This document shows, one piece after another, positions 41,436 through 49,505 of a stretch of 64,000 nt of DNA. Positions within the stretch are counted from its first letter, which is position 1; every line of letters begins with the position of its first letter. This stretch comes from Streptomyces fodineus (GTDB taxonomy: Bacteria > Actinomycetota > Actinomycetes > Streptomycetales > Streptomycetaceae), in the NCBI RefSeq assembly GCF_001735805.1, contig NZ_CP017248.1:4526001-4590000 (forward strand). Direction: 5' to 3'. The notes beneath the pieces are model-generated. The model ran no database searches. It was not told where the DNA came from and saw nothing but the letters and a program-made list of their open reading frames with translations. The position numbers and the translations under genes were made by a program.

Positions 41436-42896
41436 TCAGAACGGGAATCCGCTGCGGCCGTGCTGCACCGAGATCCACTTGATGGTCGTGAAGGACTCCA
41501 GCGTCGTCTCGCCGTTCAGGCGGCCGAGGCCGGAGTGCTTCTCGCCGCCGAAGGGCACGATCGGCTCGTCGTGGACCGTGCCGTCGTTCACGTGGAACAT
41601 GCCGGTGTCGATCTGCTTGGCGAAGGCGACACCGCGCTCGATGTCACCCGTGTGGACGGCGCCGCTGAGGCCGTACGGGGTGTCGTTGACGATGCGGAGG
41701 GCCTCCTCCTCGCCGTCGAACGGGATGAGGAAGACGACCGGGCCGAAGACCTCCTGCTGGAGCAGCGCGGAGTCGGCGGGGACGCCGGTGAGCACGCTGG
41801 GCTCGACCAGGTTGCCGGAGGTGCCGCCCTGGACGAGGGCGGTGGCACCCTCGGCGACGGCCTGCTCGACGGTGCCGGAAATGGCGTTCGCCTGCTGGGA
41901 GTTGATCACCGGGCCGATGACGGTCTGCGGGTCGCGCGGGTCGCCGACCTTCAGGGTGCGGACCTTGGCGACGAACTTCTCGGTGAACTCCTCGGCGACG
42001 GACGCGTCCACGAGGACCCGGTTGGCGGCCATGCAGACCTGGCCCTGGTGCACGAACCGGCTGAAGACCGCCGCGTCCACCGCGTAGTCGATGTCGGCGT
42101 CCTCCAGGACCACCAGGGCGCTGTTGCCGCCCAGTTCGAGCACCGAGCGCTTGAAGTTCGCGGCGCAGACGGTGGCCACGTGCCGGCCGACCTTGTCGGA
42201 GCCGGTGAAGGAGATGACCTTCGGGACCGGGTGCTCGATGAACGCGTCGCCGATCTCGGCTATGTCGGTGACGACGACGTTGAGCAGGCCGCCGGGCAGC
42301 CCGGCCTCCTCGAAGATCTTCGCGATCAGGGTGCCGCCGGCGATCGGGGTGTTCTGGTGCGGCTTGAGGACCACGGCGTTGCCGAGCGCGAGCGCCGGGG
42401 CGACCGACTTGATCGACAGCAGGAAGGGGAAGTTGAAGGGGCTGATCACGCCCACGACGCCCACCGGCACCCGGTAGACGCGGTTCTCCTTGCCGTCGAC
42501 CGGGGAGGGCAGGATCTTGCCCTCGGGGCGCAGCGCCAGGTGGATCGACTCGCGCAGGAACTCCTTGGCGAGGTGCAGCTCGAAACCGGCCTTCACGCGC
42601 GTGCCGCCCAGTTCCGCGATGATCAGGTCGGCTATCTCCTGCTCGCGGTCCTCTATGAGGCGCAGCGCCCGCTCGAAGACCGCGCGGCGGGCGTAGGGGT
42701 TGGTCGTGGCCCACTGCTTCTGGGCGCGGGCGGCGGCCCGGTAGGCCTGGTCCACCTCGTCGACCGTGGCCACCGTGATCGAGGCCAGCTTCTCGTCGTC
42801 GTACGGGTTGAAGTCGATCACGTCCCAGGAGCCGGTGCCCGGACGCCACTCGCCGCCGATGTACTGCTGGGCCAGGTCGGTGAAGTAGGACGACAT
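41436..42896 (-). CDS. Aldehyde dehydrogenase (aromatic-aldehyde type)
   Basis: 486 residues. NAD(P)-dependent oxidation of aldehydes to acids. The sequence shows VGVVGVISPFNFPFLLSIKS, the cofactor motif FTGSDKVGRHVA, general-base Glu in LELGGNSALVV near residue 254, and catalytic Cys in GQVCMAANR near 287. It also has EVFGPVVFLIPFD and PFGGEKHSGLGRLNG. The overall look is of the vanillin/benzaldehyde dehydrogenase subgroup, but substrate cannot be fixed from sequence. ATG 42896 has GAGGG five bases upstream. An inverted repeat ACTTG-N5-CAAGT (42957-42971) lies in its promoter region. Confidence 0.92.
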   Translation of the reverse strand: MSSYFTDLAQQYIGGEWRPGTGSWDVIDFNPYDDEKLASITVATVDEVDQAYRAAARAQKQWATTNPYARRAVFERALRLIEDREQEIADLIIAELGGTRVKAGFELHLAKEFLRESIHLALRPEGKILPSPVDGKENRVYRVPVGVVGVISPFNFPFLLSIKSVAPALALGNAVVLKPHQNTPIAGGTLIAKIFEEAGLPGGLLNVVVTDIAEIGDAFIEHPVPKVISFTGSDKVGRHVATVCAANFKRSVLELGGNSALVVLEDADIDYAVDAAVFSRFVHQGQVCMAANRVLVDASVAEEFTEKFVAKVRTLKVGDPRDPQTVIGPVINSQQANAISGTVEQAVAEGATALVQGGTSGNLVEPSVLTGVPADSALLQQEVFGPVVFLIPFDGEEEALRIVNDTPYGLSGAVHTGDIERGVAFAKQIDTGMFHVNDGTVHDEPIVPFGGEKHSGLGRLNGETTLESFTTIKWISVQHGRSGFPF

Positions 42897-43011
42897 GTGA
42901 TCCCTCAATCGCTAGCGGACACCAGATTCACGCCATGCCTGATCACACGTCATCGTACTTGTGTTTCAAGTGAGTTGGAGGCGCCCTCTTCAGACAACCG
43001 AAGGAGTCCGC

Positions 43012-43872
43012 TCAAGACAACTGAAGCAGCCCGCGCAGCAGGTCCCGGCTCTCGTCGGGGCCGGGGCTGTCCTGCTGCAGCTCCTTGAGCGCCTGCTCGT
43101 ACTGGGCGACGTCCTCGCGCTTGTCCAGGTAGAGGGCACTGGACAGCTGCTCCATGTAGACGACGTCGGACAGGTCGGCGTCGGGGAAGCTGAGGATGGT
43201 GAAGGCGCCGCTCTCGCCGGCGTGCCCGCCGAAACTGAACGGCATGATCTGCAGCCGTACGTTGGGCCGCTCGGAGAGCTCGATGAGGTGCTGGAGCTGG
43301 CCGCGCATCACCTCGCGGTCGCCGTAGGGGCGGCGCAGGGCGGCCTCGTCGAGGACGAAGTGGAACTCGGGGGCGCGGGAGGCGAACAGGTGCTTCTGCC
43401 GCTCCAGGCGCAGGGCGACGCGGCGCTCGACGTCGGCCGGGCTAGCGCCCTTCATGCCGCGCCGGACCACCGCGCGGGCGTAGTCCTCGGTCTGGAGCAG
43501 GCCGTGCACGAACTGCACCTCGTAGACCCGGATGAGGGACGCGGCGCCCTCCAGGCCCACATAGGTGGGAAACCAGCTCGGCAGGACGTCCGTATAACTG
43601 TGCCACCAGCCGGCCACGTTGGCCTCCCGGGCCAGGGAGAGCAGCGACTCGCGCTCCACCTCGTCCGTGATGCCGTACAGCGTCAGCAGGTCTTCCACGT
43701 CCCTGGTCTTGAAGCTCACCCGGCCCAGCTCCATCCGGCTGATCTTCGACTCGGAGGCGCGGATGGAGTACCCCGCCGCCTCGCGCGTGATCCCCCGCGC
43801 TTCACGCAGTCGCCTGAGTTGCGAGCCGAGCAGCATCCGCCGCACCACCGATCCGGGCTCTCCCGCGCTCAC
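43012..43872 (-). CDS. XRE-family HTH regulator with DUF5753 domain
   Basis: 286 residues. The N-terminal Cro/C1-type HTH (about 15-70) reads LRRLREARGITREAAGYSI then SESKISRMELGRVSF. The DUF5753 domain follows with IRVYEVQFVHGLLQTEDYAR, FHFVLDEAALRRPYG and VRLQIMPFSFGGHAG. This is the regulator class found in WhiJ/AbaA-like loci of Streptomyces, usually beside a DUF397 protein and a HATPase-domain protein, both of which are present here. It is divergent from the HATPase gene across 43873-44181. Confidence 0.92.
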   Translation of the reverse strand: MSAGEPGSVVRRMLLGSQLRRLREARGITREAAGYSIRASESKISRMELGRVSFKTRDVEDLLTLYGITDEVERESLLSLAREANVAGWWHSYTDVLPSWFPTYVGLEGAASLIRVYEVQFVHGLLQTEDYARAVVRRGMKGASPADVERRVALRLERQKHLFASRAPEFHFVLDEAALRRPYGDREVMRGQLQHLIELSERPNVRLQIMPFSFGGHAGESGAFTILSFPDADLSDVVYMEQLSSALYLDKREDVAQYEQALKELQQDSPGPDESRDLLRGLLQLS

Positions 43873-44181
43873 GTTCGCCGCCTCCCCAACCGTCTTCAGG
43901 GCCCGCAGTCTGCCACTAAAACGCTTCGCGCAGTACTCGTACGGTTACAGAAACGGAAAGAGGTGGGCCGTTTCCGCCTGTTGGTTGTCGGGAAGAGGTC
44001 AGGACCTCTGGCGAGAACCGCCAAGAAGATGGCGGAAAAAAAGGCCAAGAAGCGGTACGGGCAGGGCGATTTCGGTCGCGTGCACGTGCATCTGCCCTTG
44101 CATCTGCTCTGCGCATCCGAAACCATGGTGCGCGCGCCACCGCTGCATCGCTACGACCGCGAATTCCCGGGAGTGCCTCGC

Positions 44182-44676
44182 ATGGGGACGAATGGATCGA
44201 CCATGCTCAAGCCGTTACGGCAGGGCCTTCCGCCGTTGGATCCCGCGGCCGTGTCCGATGCCGCCTCCTGTGCCCTGCCCGCCCGTTACGAGGCGGTGCG
44301 CGAGGCCCGGCACTTCACCCGCGACACCCTCGGCCCGTGGGACGTCGGCGACCGCTTCGACGACATATGTCTCGTCGTCTCCGAACTCGTCACCAACGCG
44401 CTGCGCCATGCGCTGCCCGCGGACGCCGGATGCTCCGAACACGCCGCGTCCGTACGGCTGCACCTGATGCGGTGGAGCGAGCGGCTGGTGTGCGCGGTGC
44501 GCGACCCGAGCCACGAGACGCCGGTGCCGCGCGACTCGGACGACTTCTCCGCCGAGTCCGGCCGCGGGCTGTTCCTGGTCGACTCCTTCGCCGACAGCTG
44601 GGGCTGGCACCCCCTCGCGGGCACCCTCGACGGCAAGGTCGTCTGGGCGATGTTCCGGCTCCAGCCGGCCGGCTGA
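44182..44676 (+). CDS. HATPase-domain (anti-sigma-factor-like) protein, TTA-containing gene
   Basis: 164 residues. Single GHKL ATPase domain: RHFTRDTLGPWDVGDRFDDI, then VVSELVTNALRHA (N-box), VRDPSHETP and SGRGLFLVDSFADSWGW. Such proteins pair with XRE-DUF5753/DUF397 partners in Streptomyces. ATG 44182 is eight bases past GGGAG. The twelfth codon is TTA (44215-44217), the rare leucine codon read by bldA tRNA, so translation may be restricted to late development. It is convergent with the DUF397 gene. Confidence 0.88.
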   Translation: MGTNGSTMLKPLRQGLPPLDPAAVSDAASCALPARYEAVREARHFTRDTLGPWDVGDRFDDICLVVSELVTNALRHALPADAGCSEHAASVRLHLMRWSERLVCAVRDPSHETPVPRDSDDFSAESGRGLFLVDSFADSWGWHPLAGTLDGKVVWAMFRLQPAG

Positions 44677-44691
44677 CGCGTACGACACCGA

Positions 44692-44739
44692 CGGACGGGC
44701 GGTGTCTACGCGTGTCACCACGCCTCTTCCGCCCGTCCG
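44692..44739. terminator. Bidirectional hairpin between HATPase and DUF397 genes
   Basis: CGGACGGGCGG (44692-44702) and CCGCCCGTCCG (44729-44739) are perfect 11-bp inverted repeats with a 26-base loop, in the space between the two convergent genes. Confidence 0.7.
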
Positions 44740-44784
44740 ACATCGTTGCCATGGAAGGCCCCGAGGGCCTGCCCCGCCCGGGCC

Positions 44785-45054
44785 TCAGCTCACGATCAGA
44801 TGGTCGAACTCGCCGTCCTTGACACCGAGGAGCATGGCCTCGATCTCCGCGCGCGTGTAGACGAGCGCCGGGCCGTCCGGGAAGCGCGAGTTGCGTACGG
44901 CGACCTCGCCACCGGGCAGTCGCGCGAACTCCACGCAGGAGCCCTGCGAGTTGCTGTGCCTGCTCTTCTGCCAGGCCACTCCGTCCAGCTGCGCGGCAGC
45001 CATGCCGTTGTACACGTCGTACCCCCCGTACACGCCGTCCACGTCGCGGTCCAC
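44785..45054 (-). CDS. DUF397 small regulatory protein (BldB/WhiJ-locus type)
   Basis: 89 residues. The DUF397 core is WQKSRHSNSQGSCVEFARLP, then VAVRNSRFPDGPALVYTRAE and a terminal GEFDHLIVS. These small proteins bind or antagonise XRE-DUF5753 regulators in Streptomyces developmental loci. A GTG at 45054 gives a 17-residue N-terminal lead; a start at MAAAQLDG (45003) is possible. It completes the trio with the XRE regulator at 43012 and the HATPase protein at 44182. Confidence 0.87.
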   Translation of the reverse strand: MDRDVDGVYGGYDVYNGMAAAQLDGVAWQKSRHSNSQGSCVEFARLPGGEVAVRNSRFPDGPALVYTRAEIEAMLLGVKDGEFDHLIVS

Positions 45055-45100
45055 AGGTCGCTCCCCGGTGCACTGGCTGGTGTGGCCATAGATGCTGTAG

Positions 45101-45718
45101 TCAACTGACCCGGATCATAACCCCGTTCATGTGCGGATGCATGAGCAAATGCACGTGCACGAGGGGTGTTCCCTCGGTTACAGGTTTGACGTCCGCTTTA
45201 CCGAAGTGCCCCTGCGACCTGTGCCGACAACCTTCCGCCGGTACCCGGGGCGCGTCAGCCGAGCCGCTCCAGCGCCTGCCCCAGAGCGGGCAGGACATGC
45301 CCCGCCATCCCCCGTTCATGATCTTGCGCGCCATCAGCTGAGCCGGGTCGTCCGGATCGAATCCCTCGTGCACTAGGAACAGACGCGTACCGCGCCCTTC
45401 CTGTTCCAGGGTCCAGGTGATGGTCCAGTCGGCGGGGTTGGCCGGATCGGCGTCGGCCCAGCGGACGGACAGCATCCGCTCGATGTCGTAGGCCAGAACC
45501 CGCACCTCCACGACCCCCGAGAAACGGGCGCCCGGACGCGGGACGGAGGTCATCCGGTACCGGTGGCCGACCTCCAGGCGGAAGCCCTCGGCGCCGGGCA
45601 TCTGCCACTGCGCCAGCAGGTCCGGTTCGGTCAGGGCGCGCCAGACCTTGGCGGGCGGGTGCGGGAAGAACTGGTCGACGCGGATGGTGGTCAGGTCGTC
45701 ATCGGGTTGGGCGTTCAT
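45101..45718 (-). CDS. SRPBCC (AHSA1-like) protein, apparently frameshifted near its C-terminus
   Basis: The first 138 residues are a clean AHSA1-type SRPBCC domain: VDQFFPHPPAKVWRALTEPD, WQMPGAEGFRLEVGHRYRM, WTLEQEGRGTRLFLVHEGFDP and LMARKIMNGGWR. At the C4 run 45300-45303 the natural continuation GHVLPALGQALERLG, ending at 45255, lies one frame away. The annotated frame instead runs 67 residues through His/Arg-rich nonsense to 45101. One missing base in the homopolymer would restore the expected protein. It overlaps the arsR stop by four bases. Either a true recent mutation or a sequence error. Confidence 0.75.
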   Translation of the reverse strand: MNAQPDDDLTTIRVDQFFPHPPAKVWRALTEPDLLAQWQMPGAEGFRLEVGHRYRMTSVPRPGARFSGVVEVRVLAYDIERMLSVRWADADPANPADWTITWTLEQEGRGTRLFLVHEGFDPDDPAQLMARKIMNGGWRGMSCPLWGRRWSGSADAPRVPAEGCRHRSQGHFGKADVKPVTEGTPLVHVHLLMHPHMNGVMIRVS

Positions 45719-46071
45719 GGCTGGTCATCGTCGGGCAGACGGTCGAGCAGGTCGCCGAGGCCCTTCAGCCGGCCGCGCCAGAACCGCTCGTACGGGTGGA
45801 GCCAGTCCTGCACCTCGGCGAGCGGGGCGGCCTCGAGGCGGTAGATGCGCTGCCGTCCGGAGCGCTGTTCGGACACGAGGCCGGCCTCCCGGAGCACCTT
45901 CAGGTGTTCCGAGAGGCTCGGGCGGCGCATGTCGAAGTGGTCGGCCAGGGCCTGGACGGGCTGCGGTCCGCGCTCGCGCAGCAGTCGCAGCACCTCGCGG
46001 CGGGTGGCGTTGGCGAGCGCGGCGAAGACACGGTCCTCGGCGGCGGCCTCGCGGGCCCCGGCTGCGGTCAT
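45715..46071 (-). CDS. ArsR-family regulator (SRPBCC-linked type)
   Basis: 118 residues. Compact ArsR winged helix: VFAALANATRREVLRLLRER, then MRRPSLSEHLKVLREAGLV and RSGRQRIYRLEAAPLAEVQDW. No metal-binding Cys are present. The ArsR-SRPBCC gene pair, overlapping by ATGA, is widespread in actinobacteria. It lies 23 bp downstream of the VOC gene and would be expected to repress the operon through the two GTAGG...CCTAC dyads upstream of that gene. The effector is unknown. Confidence 0.93.
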   Translation of the reverse strand: MTAAGAREAAAEDRVFAALANATRREVLRLLRERGPQPVQALADHFDMRRPSLSEHLKVLREAGLVSEQRSGRQRIYRLEAAPLAEVQDWLHPYERFWRGRLKGLGDLLDRLPDDDQP

Positions 46072-46094
46072 CGCCGGCCTTTCTCCTGGTGAGG

Positions 46095-46466
46095 CTACTG
46101 GTCAGCCTCTGTGAGCAGCATCAGACCGTTGCCGTCCGGGTCCCGGAAGGAGGCCATCCGGCCCCACGGGTACTCGTCCGGGCCCTGCACCTCGGCGCCC
46201 GCCTCGGCGAGCTTCGCGCAGTCGGCGTCGACATCGGTCGTCACCAACATGATCCCCTGCGCCGAACCGGCTTCGAAGCCGCCCATGCCCGGCCCGGAGA
46301 GCGTGAAGACGGTCTGCGCACCCTTGGGCGCGACCTGGAGCCAGCACCCCTGCGGCATCGGTAGATCGGCGGTGACCTCGAAGCCGAGGACGTCCCGGTA
46401 GAAGCGCAGGGCGCGGTCCTGGTCGGTGACGGGGAGGGTGACGAAGGAGGCGTGAGTGATGTTCAT
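46095..46466 (-). CDS. VOC-superfamily (glyoxalase/bleomycin-resistance fold) protein
   Basis: 123 residues. Paired beta-alpha-beta modules: ASFVTLPVTDQDRALRFYRD, VLGFEVTADL, then QGIMLVTTDVDADCAKLAEAG and PWGRMASFRDPDGNGLMLLTE, which carries the conserved DPDGN turn and a terminal metal-ligand Glu. Activity is not predictable (isomerase, dioxygenase or binding protein). First gene of the VOC-arsR-SRPBCC operon. Start ATG 46466 is seven bases from TATTCT, so the message may be leaderless. Confidence 0.9.
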   Translation of the reverse strand: MNITHASFVTLPVTDQDRALRFYRDVLGFEVTADLPMPQGCWLQVAPKGAQTVFTLSGPGMGGFEAGSAQGIMLVTTDVDADCAKLAEAGAEVQGPDEYPWGRMASFRDPDGNGLMLLTEADQ

Positions 46467-46473
46467 GAGTACG

Positions 46474-46521
46474 AGAATAGGTAGGAGATTTCCTACGAGT
46501 CAAGCGTAGGGAATCCCCTAC
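46474..46521 (-). promoter_or_regulatory. VOC-arsR-SRPBCC promoter with two tandem dyad operators
   Basis: On the minus strand TTGACT (46498-46503), an 18-bp spacer and TATTCT (46474-46479) form a promoter. The spacer contains the dyad GTAGGAGATTTCCTAC (46481-46496, plus-strand reading), and a second dyad GTAGGGAATCCCCTAC (46506-46521) lies just upstream of the -35. Centres are 25 bp apart. They are the likely ArsR operators. Confidence 0.75.
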
Positions 46522-46940
46522 CTGTGTGGGTCGATCAGCGGCAGCGGCGCCTTCTCGCGTACCGCGGACGGCGAAGCGGAGCGGGATCGCGAAGAAGGGG
46601 CGACAAGGAGAGCGTCGCCCGGTACGCCGCCCGGCGCGCCGACCCGAGGGAGATCGTCCGGCGGCCCTCGTCCTCACGGGCCGAACGGCTCGCCGCCCGG
46701 CGCGAGTCGGGCGGGCAGCCGCGGGACGCGAGCGCCACGCGCGTCCGCGACCGCGACTGGTCGACGGCCGGCCGTGCGGTCGTCTGCGGGCTTTCGGACC
46801 GTCCCGGGCGAACCCGGGCGAGCAGGCTCACAACGGATTCCTGCCCGGCCTTTCGGAAGTCCTCCTGGTAACTGCTGGTAGCTTGCTGCGGGCCGTCCTG
46901 GCCGAGGGCGGCCGGCCGCTACAGCTTGGGAGCTTTTCCG
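46522..46940. other. Gene-less interval upstream of a lipoprotein gene
   Basis: About 420 bp between the VOC operon promoter and the lipoprotein start. Open frames on both strands give Arg/Ser-rich translations without ribosome sites or recognisable domains. No repeat or clear dyad was noticed. The lipoprotein promoter presumably lies in the right-hand part. Confidence 0.55.
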
Positions 46941-47459
46941 GTGACTTCTGCGACTGCTGCGACTGCAAGGGTGCGGACCGCGACCGTGGCCGCGGCGCTG
47001 GTGGGCGCGCTCGCCGCGCTGACCGCGTGCAGCGGGGGCGGGGGCGGCGACAAGACCGCCTCCTCGGCGACGCCGAGCGCGACCGCCGCGTCCGCCTCTT
47101 CCTCGGGCTCCTCTTCGGGCTCCGGAGCCGTGACCGGTGCTTCGGGCAAGCTCCAGGGCAGCTGGATCACCACGAACGGCGGCAAGATCGTGGCCCTGGT
47201 GATCACCGGGAAGAAGGCCGGGCTCTTCGTGACCGGCCGCAAGGCGTGGTGCCAGGGTGCCGCGGGCCAGGAGTCGGGGATGCAGATGATCCATCTGACC
47301 TGCCCCGACGGCAACAAGGACCGGGTCACCGGCATGGTCGACTCGGTGGACGCCAAGAGCATGACGGTGAGCTGGTCGGGCACGACCGGCAAGGAGACGT
47401 ACACCAAGGCGGAGGGCGGCAAGCTGCCCTCGGCACTGCCCACCAAGGTGAAGAAGTGA
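46941..47459 (+). CDS. Secreted lipoprotein of unknown function
   Basis: 172 residues. Signal peptide with basic start (TARVRTATVAAALVGALAAL) and lipobox LTAC, giving a lipid-modified Cys. A Ser/Gly/Thr linker (about 35-65) leads to a small beta-rich domain: GSWITTNGGKIVALVITGKK, MIHLTCPDGNKDRVTGMVDS and MTVSWSGTTGKETYTK. Two cysteines in the mature domain could form a disulfide. No family recognised. GTG 46941 lies about seven bases after GGGAGC. Another lipoprotein gene follows 140 bp downstream. Confidence 0.8.
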   Translation: MTSATAATARVRTATVAAALVGALAALTACSGGGGGDKTASSATPSATAASASSSGSSSGSGAVTGASGKLQGSWITTNGGKIVALVITGKKAGLFVTGRKAWCQGAAGQESGMQMIHLTCPDGNKDRVTGMVDSVDAKSMTVSWSGTTGKETYTKAEGGKLPSALPTKVKK

Positions 47460-47599
47460 CCGCGTGAGTCCGGTGACTTGGTGTGAGTCCGGTGAGGCGC
47501 GCCACCTGAAGCGGTGATTCCGCCGGGGGTCGGCGAACAGGACCGGTGCGCAGGCGCCATGATGCAGGGGCACCGTCACGACCTCGATGGGACCTGCTC

Positions 47600-48115
47600 A
47601 TGCGCGCCACTCCGCTCACCGTCACGGCTCTCGCCGCCGCCCTGCTGCTCACCGCCTGCCATGGCGGCGGGAGCAAGAGCAGCGGCAAGAACAGCTCGGC
47701 CTGCGAGATCGGCGGTGTCTCCGTGCAGATCGGGTCGGCGAGCGTGGCGCCGAAGGCCGGTGACACGGGAGAGATTCCCGTCAGCATCACCAACCAGAGC
47801 AAGTCCTGCACCCTGGACCAGTTCGCGGACGTCGTCCTGAACACCGGCAGCACCGAGGCCAAGCTGCCGGCGCTCAAGGGTGCGAAGCCCCAGAAGCTGA
47901 AGCTCGCCAAGGGCGAGTCGGCGTCCTTCACCATCAACTACGTGCGTGGCAAGGACGGTGACAAGACCGGCCTGAACGCCAAGACCGTGAAGATCACCCT
48001 GCCGGGCACCACCGCCTCCCGCAGCTTCCCCTGGTCCTACGGCCCTGTCGCCGCCCAGTCCGGCGGGAGCGGCCCGAACGCCTCCGTGACCGCCTTCCAG
48101 CAGGTCGGCGACTGA
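47600..48115 (+). CDS. Secreted lipoprotein, DUF4232-like
   Basis: 171 residues. Signal peptide MRATPLTVTALAAALLLTAC with lipobox LTAC, then a Gly/Ser/Lys linker. The mature domain has two cysteines (SACEIGG and KSCTLDQF) and a beta-sandwich-like pattern (GEIPVSITNQSKSCTLDQFA, ADVVLNTGS, SASFTINYVRG). That arrangement resembles DUF4232 lipoproteins, which are common in Streptomyces; the match is tentative. Start ATG 47600 is seven bases after GGGA. It is convergent with the DUF2786 gene, whose stop is 23 bp away. Confidence 0.8.
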   Translation: MRATPLTVTALAAALLLTACHGGGSKSSGKNSSACEIGGVSVQIGSASVAPKAGDTGEIPVSITNQSKSCTLDQFADVVLNTGSTEAKLPALKGAKPQKLKLAKGESASFTINYVRGKDGDKTGLNAKTVKITLPGTTASRSFPWSYGPVAAQSGGSGPNASVTAFQQVGD

Positions 48116-48137
48116 GCGTCCCCGCGCTCCGGGGCGC

Positions 48138-49247
48138 TCACTCCAGCCGGGGGCGGGCCCTGACCTGCGCCCGGTCCGCCGCCCGCGCGCCCTCCGTCCA
48201 CCCGGCCGCGTCGCTCACCCCGCGCAGCCGGGTCGTGGTGGTCTCGGGGAACATGCGCTCCAGCCGGTCGGTGACGGCTATCTCCCTGGTGGCGAGGACC
48301 GGCAGCAGGTCCTGGGTGACCTGGGTCTCGGCGGCGGCCGCGAGCCGGTCGCCGACACGGTGGGCGTAGGCGGCCAGGAACGACTGCCGGAAGGTCTTGG
48401 TCCGCTTCCGTCCGCCGGCTCTCTGGGCGGCCTCCGCCTTGGACATCGCATGCGTGGCCTGCACCAGCAGGGAGGTGTAGAGCAGCTCGACCGCCTCCAG
48501 GTCCGCCTCGAAACCGACGACCGTGGAGAAACCCAGCGGTTCGTGCCACACCGCGCGGCAGTTGTTCGCCCCCGACACGGCGTCGAGCAGGACGGCCTTG
48601 GCCTGTTCGTACGGCGGTTCGACCCCGATCCGGCAGGCGCCGGGCGCGTCCGGCGCGGGCGCCTCGGCGGCGAGCAGCGCCTCGTCGACACTGTGCCGCG
48701 CCATCAGCTCCTGTGCCTTGGCGCTGAGCGCCTCCGCCTCCTGCGGGTACCCGGTCGCCTCGGCCTTGGCGAGCAGTGCGCGGATGCGGGCGAGCATGCG
48801 GGAGGCGGCCGGGCCGGGGGCGCGCCGGGGTTCCTCCTCCAGGGGCTCGAGGGTGGGCAGGCGCAGCAGCAGGCGGTACAACTCCAGCGCGGTCGTGGCC
48901 TGCGAGAAGCGGTCGGTCCCGCGGGCGGGGCCCTCGGGCAGGTCCGCCAGCTGGGCCGCCCAGCGGCGCCCGCGCGGGCGGTCCCGCCCGGCCTGCGCAC
49001 GGATCAGCGTGGCGGTCAGATGCACATGGCCGTCCTCCAGCTCGCGCCGCACCAGCCGTACGACGTCGGCGGGCTGCCAGCCGCGCTGCCAGGCGGACGC
49101 CACGAACTCCTCGCCCTTCCGCGCGAGTTCGGCGTCCGCGGCGGGGTCGGCGGCGAGCAGGGAGGCACCCGTGTCGAGGCCGGTGTCGGTGTCGTCGTAG
49201 AGGGCGGCCCGAAAGGCCCTCTCGACCGTGCTGGCAGTGCTGGTCAC
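48138..49247 (-). CDS. DUF2786 domain protein
   Basis: 369 residues. The DUF2786 core near residues 155-195 is RMLARIRALLAKAEATGYPQ then EAEALSAKAQELMARHSVDEALL (in two parts). The flanking C-terminal region KTFRQSFLAAYAHRVGDRL is also typical. A helical N-terminal domain (ERAFRAALYDDTDTGL, then WQRGWQPADVVRLVRRELED) precedes it. No function is known; the family appears in bacteria and phages. GTG 49247 is weakly supported by a ribosome site; the longer upstream frame is spurious. Confidence 0.85.
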   Translation of the reverse strand: MTSTASTVERAFRAALYDDTDTGLDTGASLLAADPAADAELARKGEEFVASAWQRGWQPADVVRLVRRELEDGHVHLTATLIRAQAGRDRPRGRRWAAQLADLPEGPARGTDRFSQATTALELYRLLLRLPTLEPLEEEPRRAPGPAASRMLARIRALLAKAEATGYPQEAEALSAKAQELMARHSVDEALLAAEAPAPDAPGACRIGVEPPYEQAKAVLLDAVSGANNCRAVWHEPLGFSTVVGFEADLEAVELLYTSLLVQATHAMSKAEAAQRAGGRKRTKTFRQSFLAAYAHRVGDRLAAAAETQVTQDLLPVLATREIAVTDRLERMFPETTTTRLRGVSDAAGWTEGARAADRAQVRARPRLE

Positions 49248-49458
49248 ATCGTCGATCGTGCCATGCCGCGCTGACAGCGGGCCGAGTGTTTTCCACAGGC
49301 TGTGGATGAAAGGGTGGCGGCGGGGTGCCGAGGGTCTGAGGAGCCGGGGGGGGCGCGGGCCGTCGGTCGGCACCAAGGTAGTCACCGGGGGCGGTGGGGG
49401 CCGGGAGCGGCGGGGGCCGGGAGGGTGGCCGCCATGCCGAAGTGACGAGCGCAAGGCT

Positions 49459-49505
49459 GTCAACTGTCGGTTGACACTATGCTGGGCGCAACCTACGGTT
49501 GACAC
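49459..49505 (+). promoter_or_regulatory. Leaderless promoter of the Clp_N/HTH gene covered by two CAAC-N5-GTTG sites
   Basis: TTGACA (49471-49476), a 17-bp spacer and TACGGT (49494-49499) place the transcription start at the ATG (49506), six bases further. Dyad GTCAAC-TGTCG-GTTGAC (49459-49475) overlaps the -35, and CAAC-CTACG-GTTGAC (49489-49503) covers the -10. The two sites are 30 bp apart in the same orientation. Confidence 0.8.

Noticed and set aside
46526..47467. Open frames filling the gap before the lipoprotein gene
   Set aside because: Arg/Ser/Gly-rich translations with no ribosome site; they overlap the well-supported lipoprotein in another frame.
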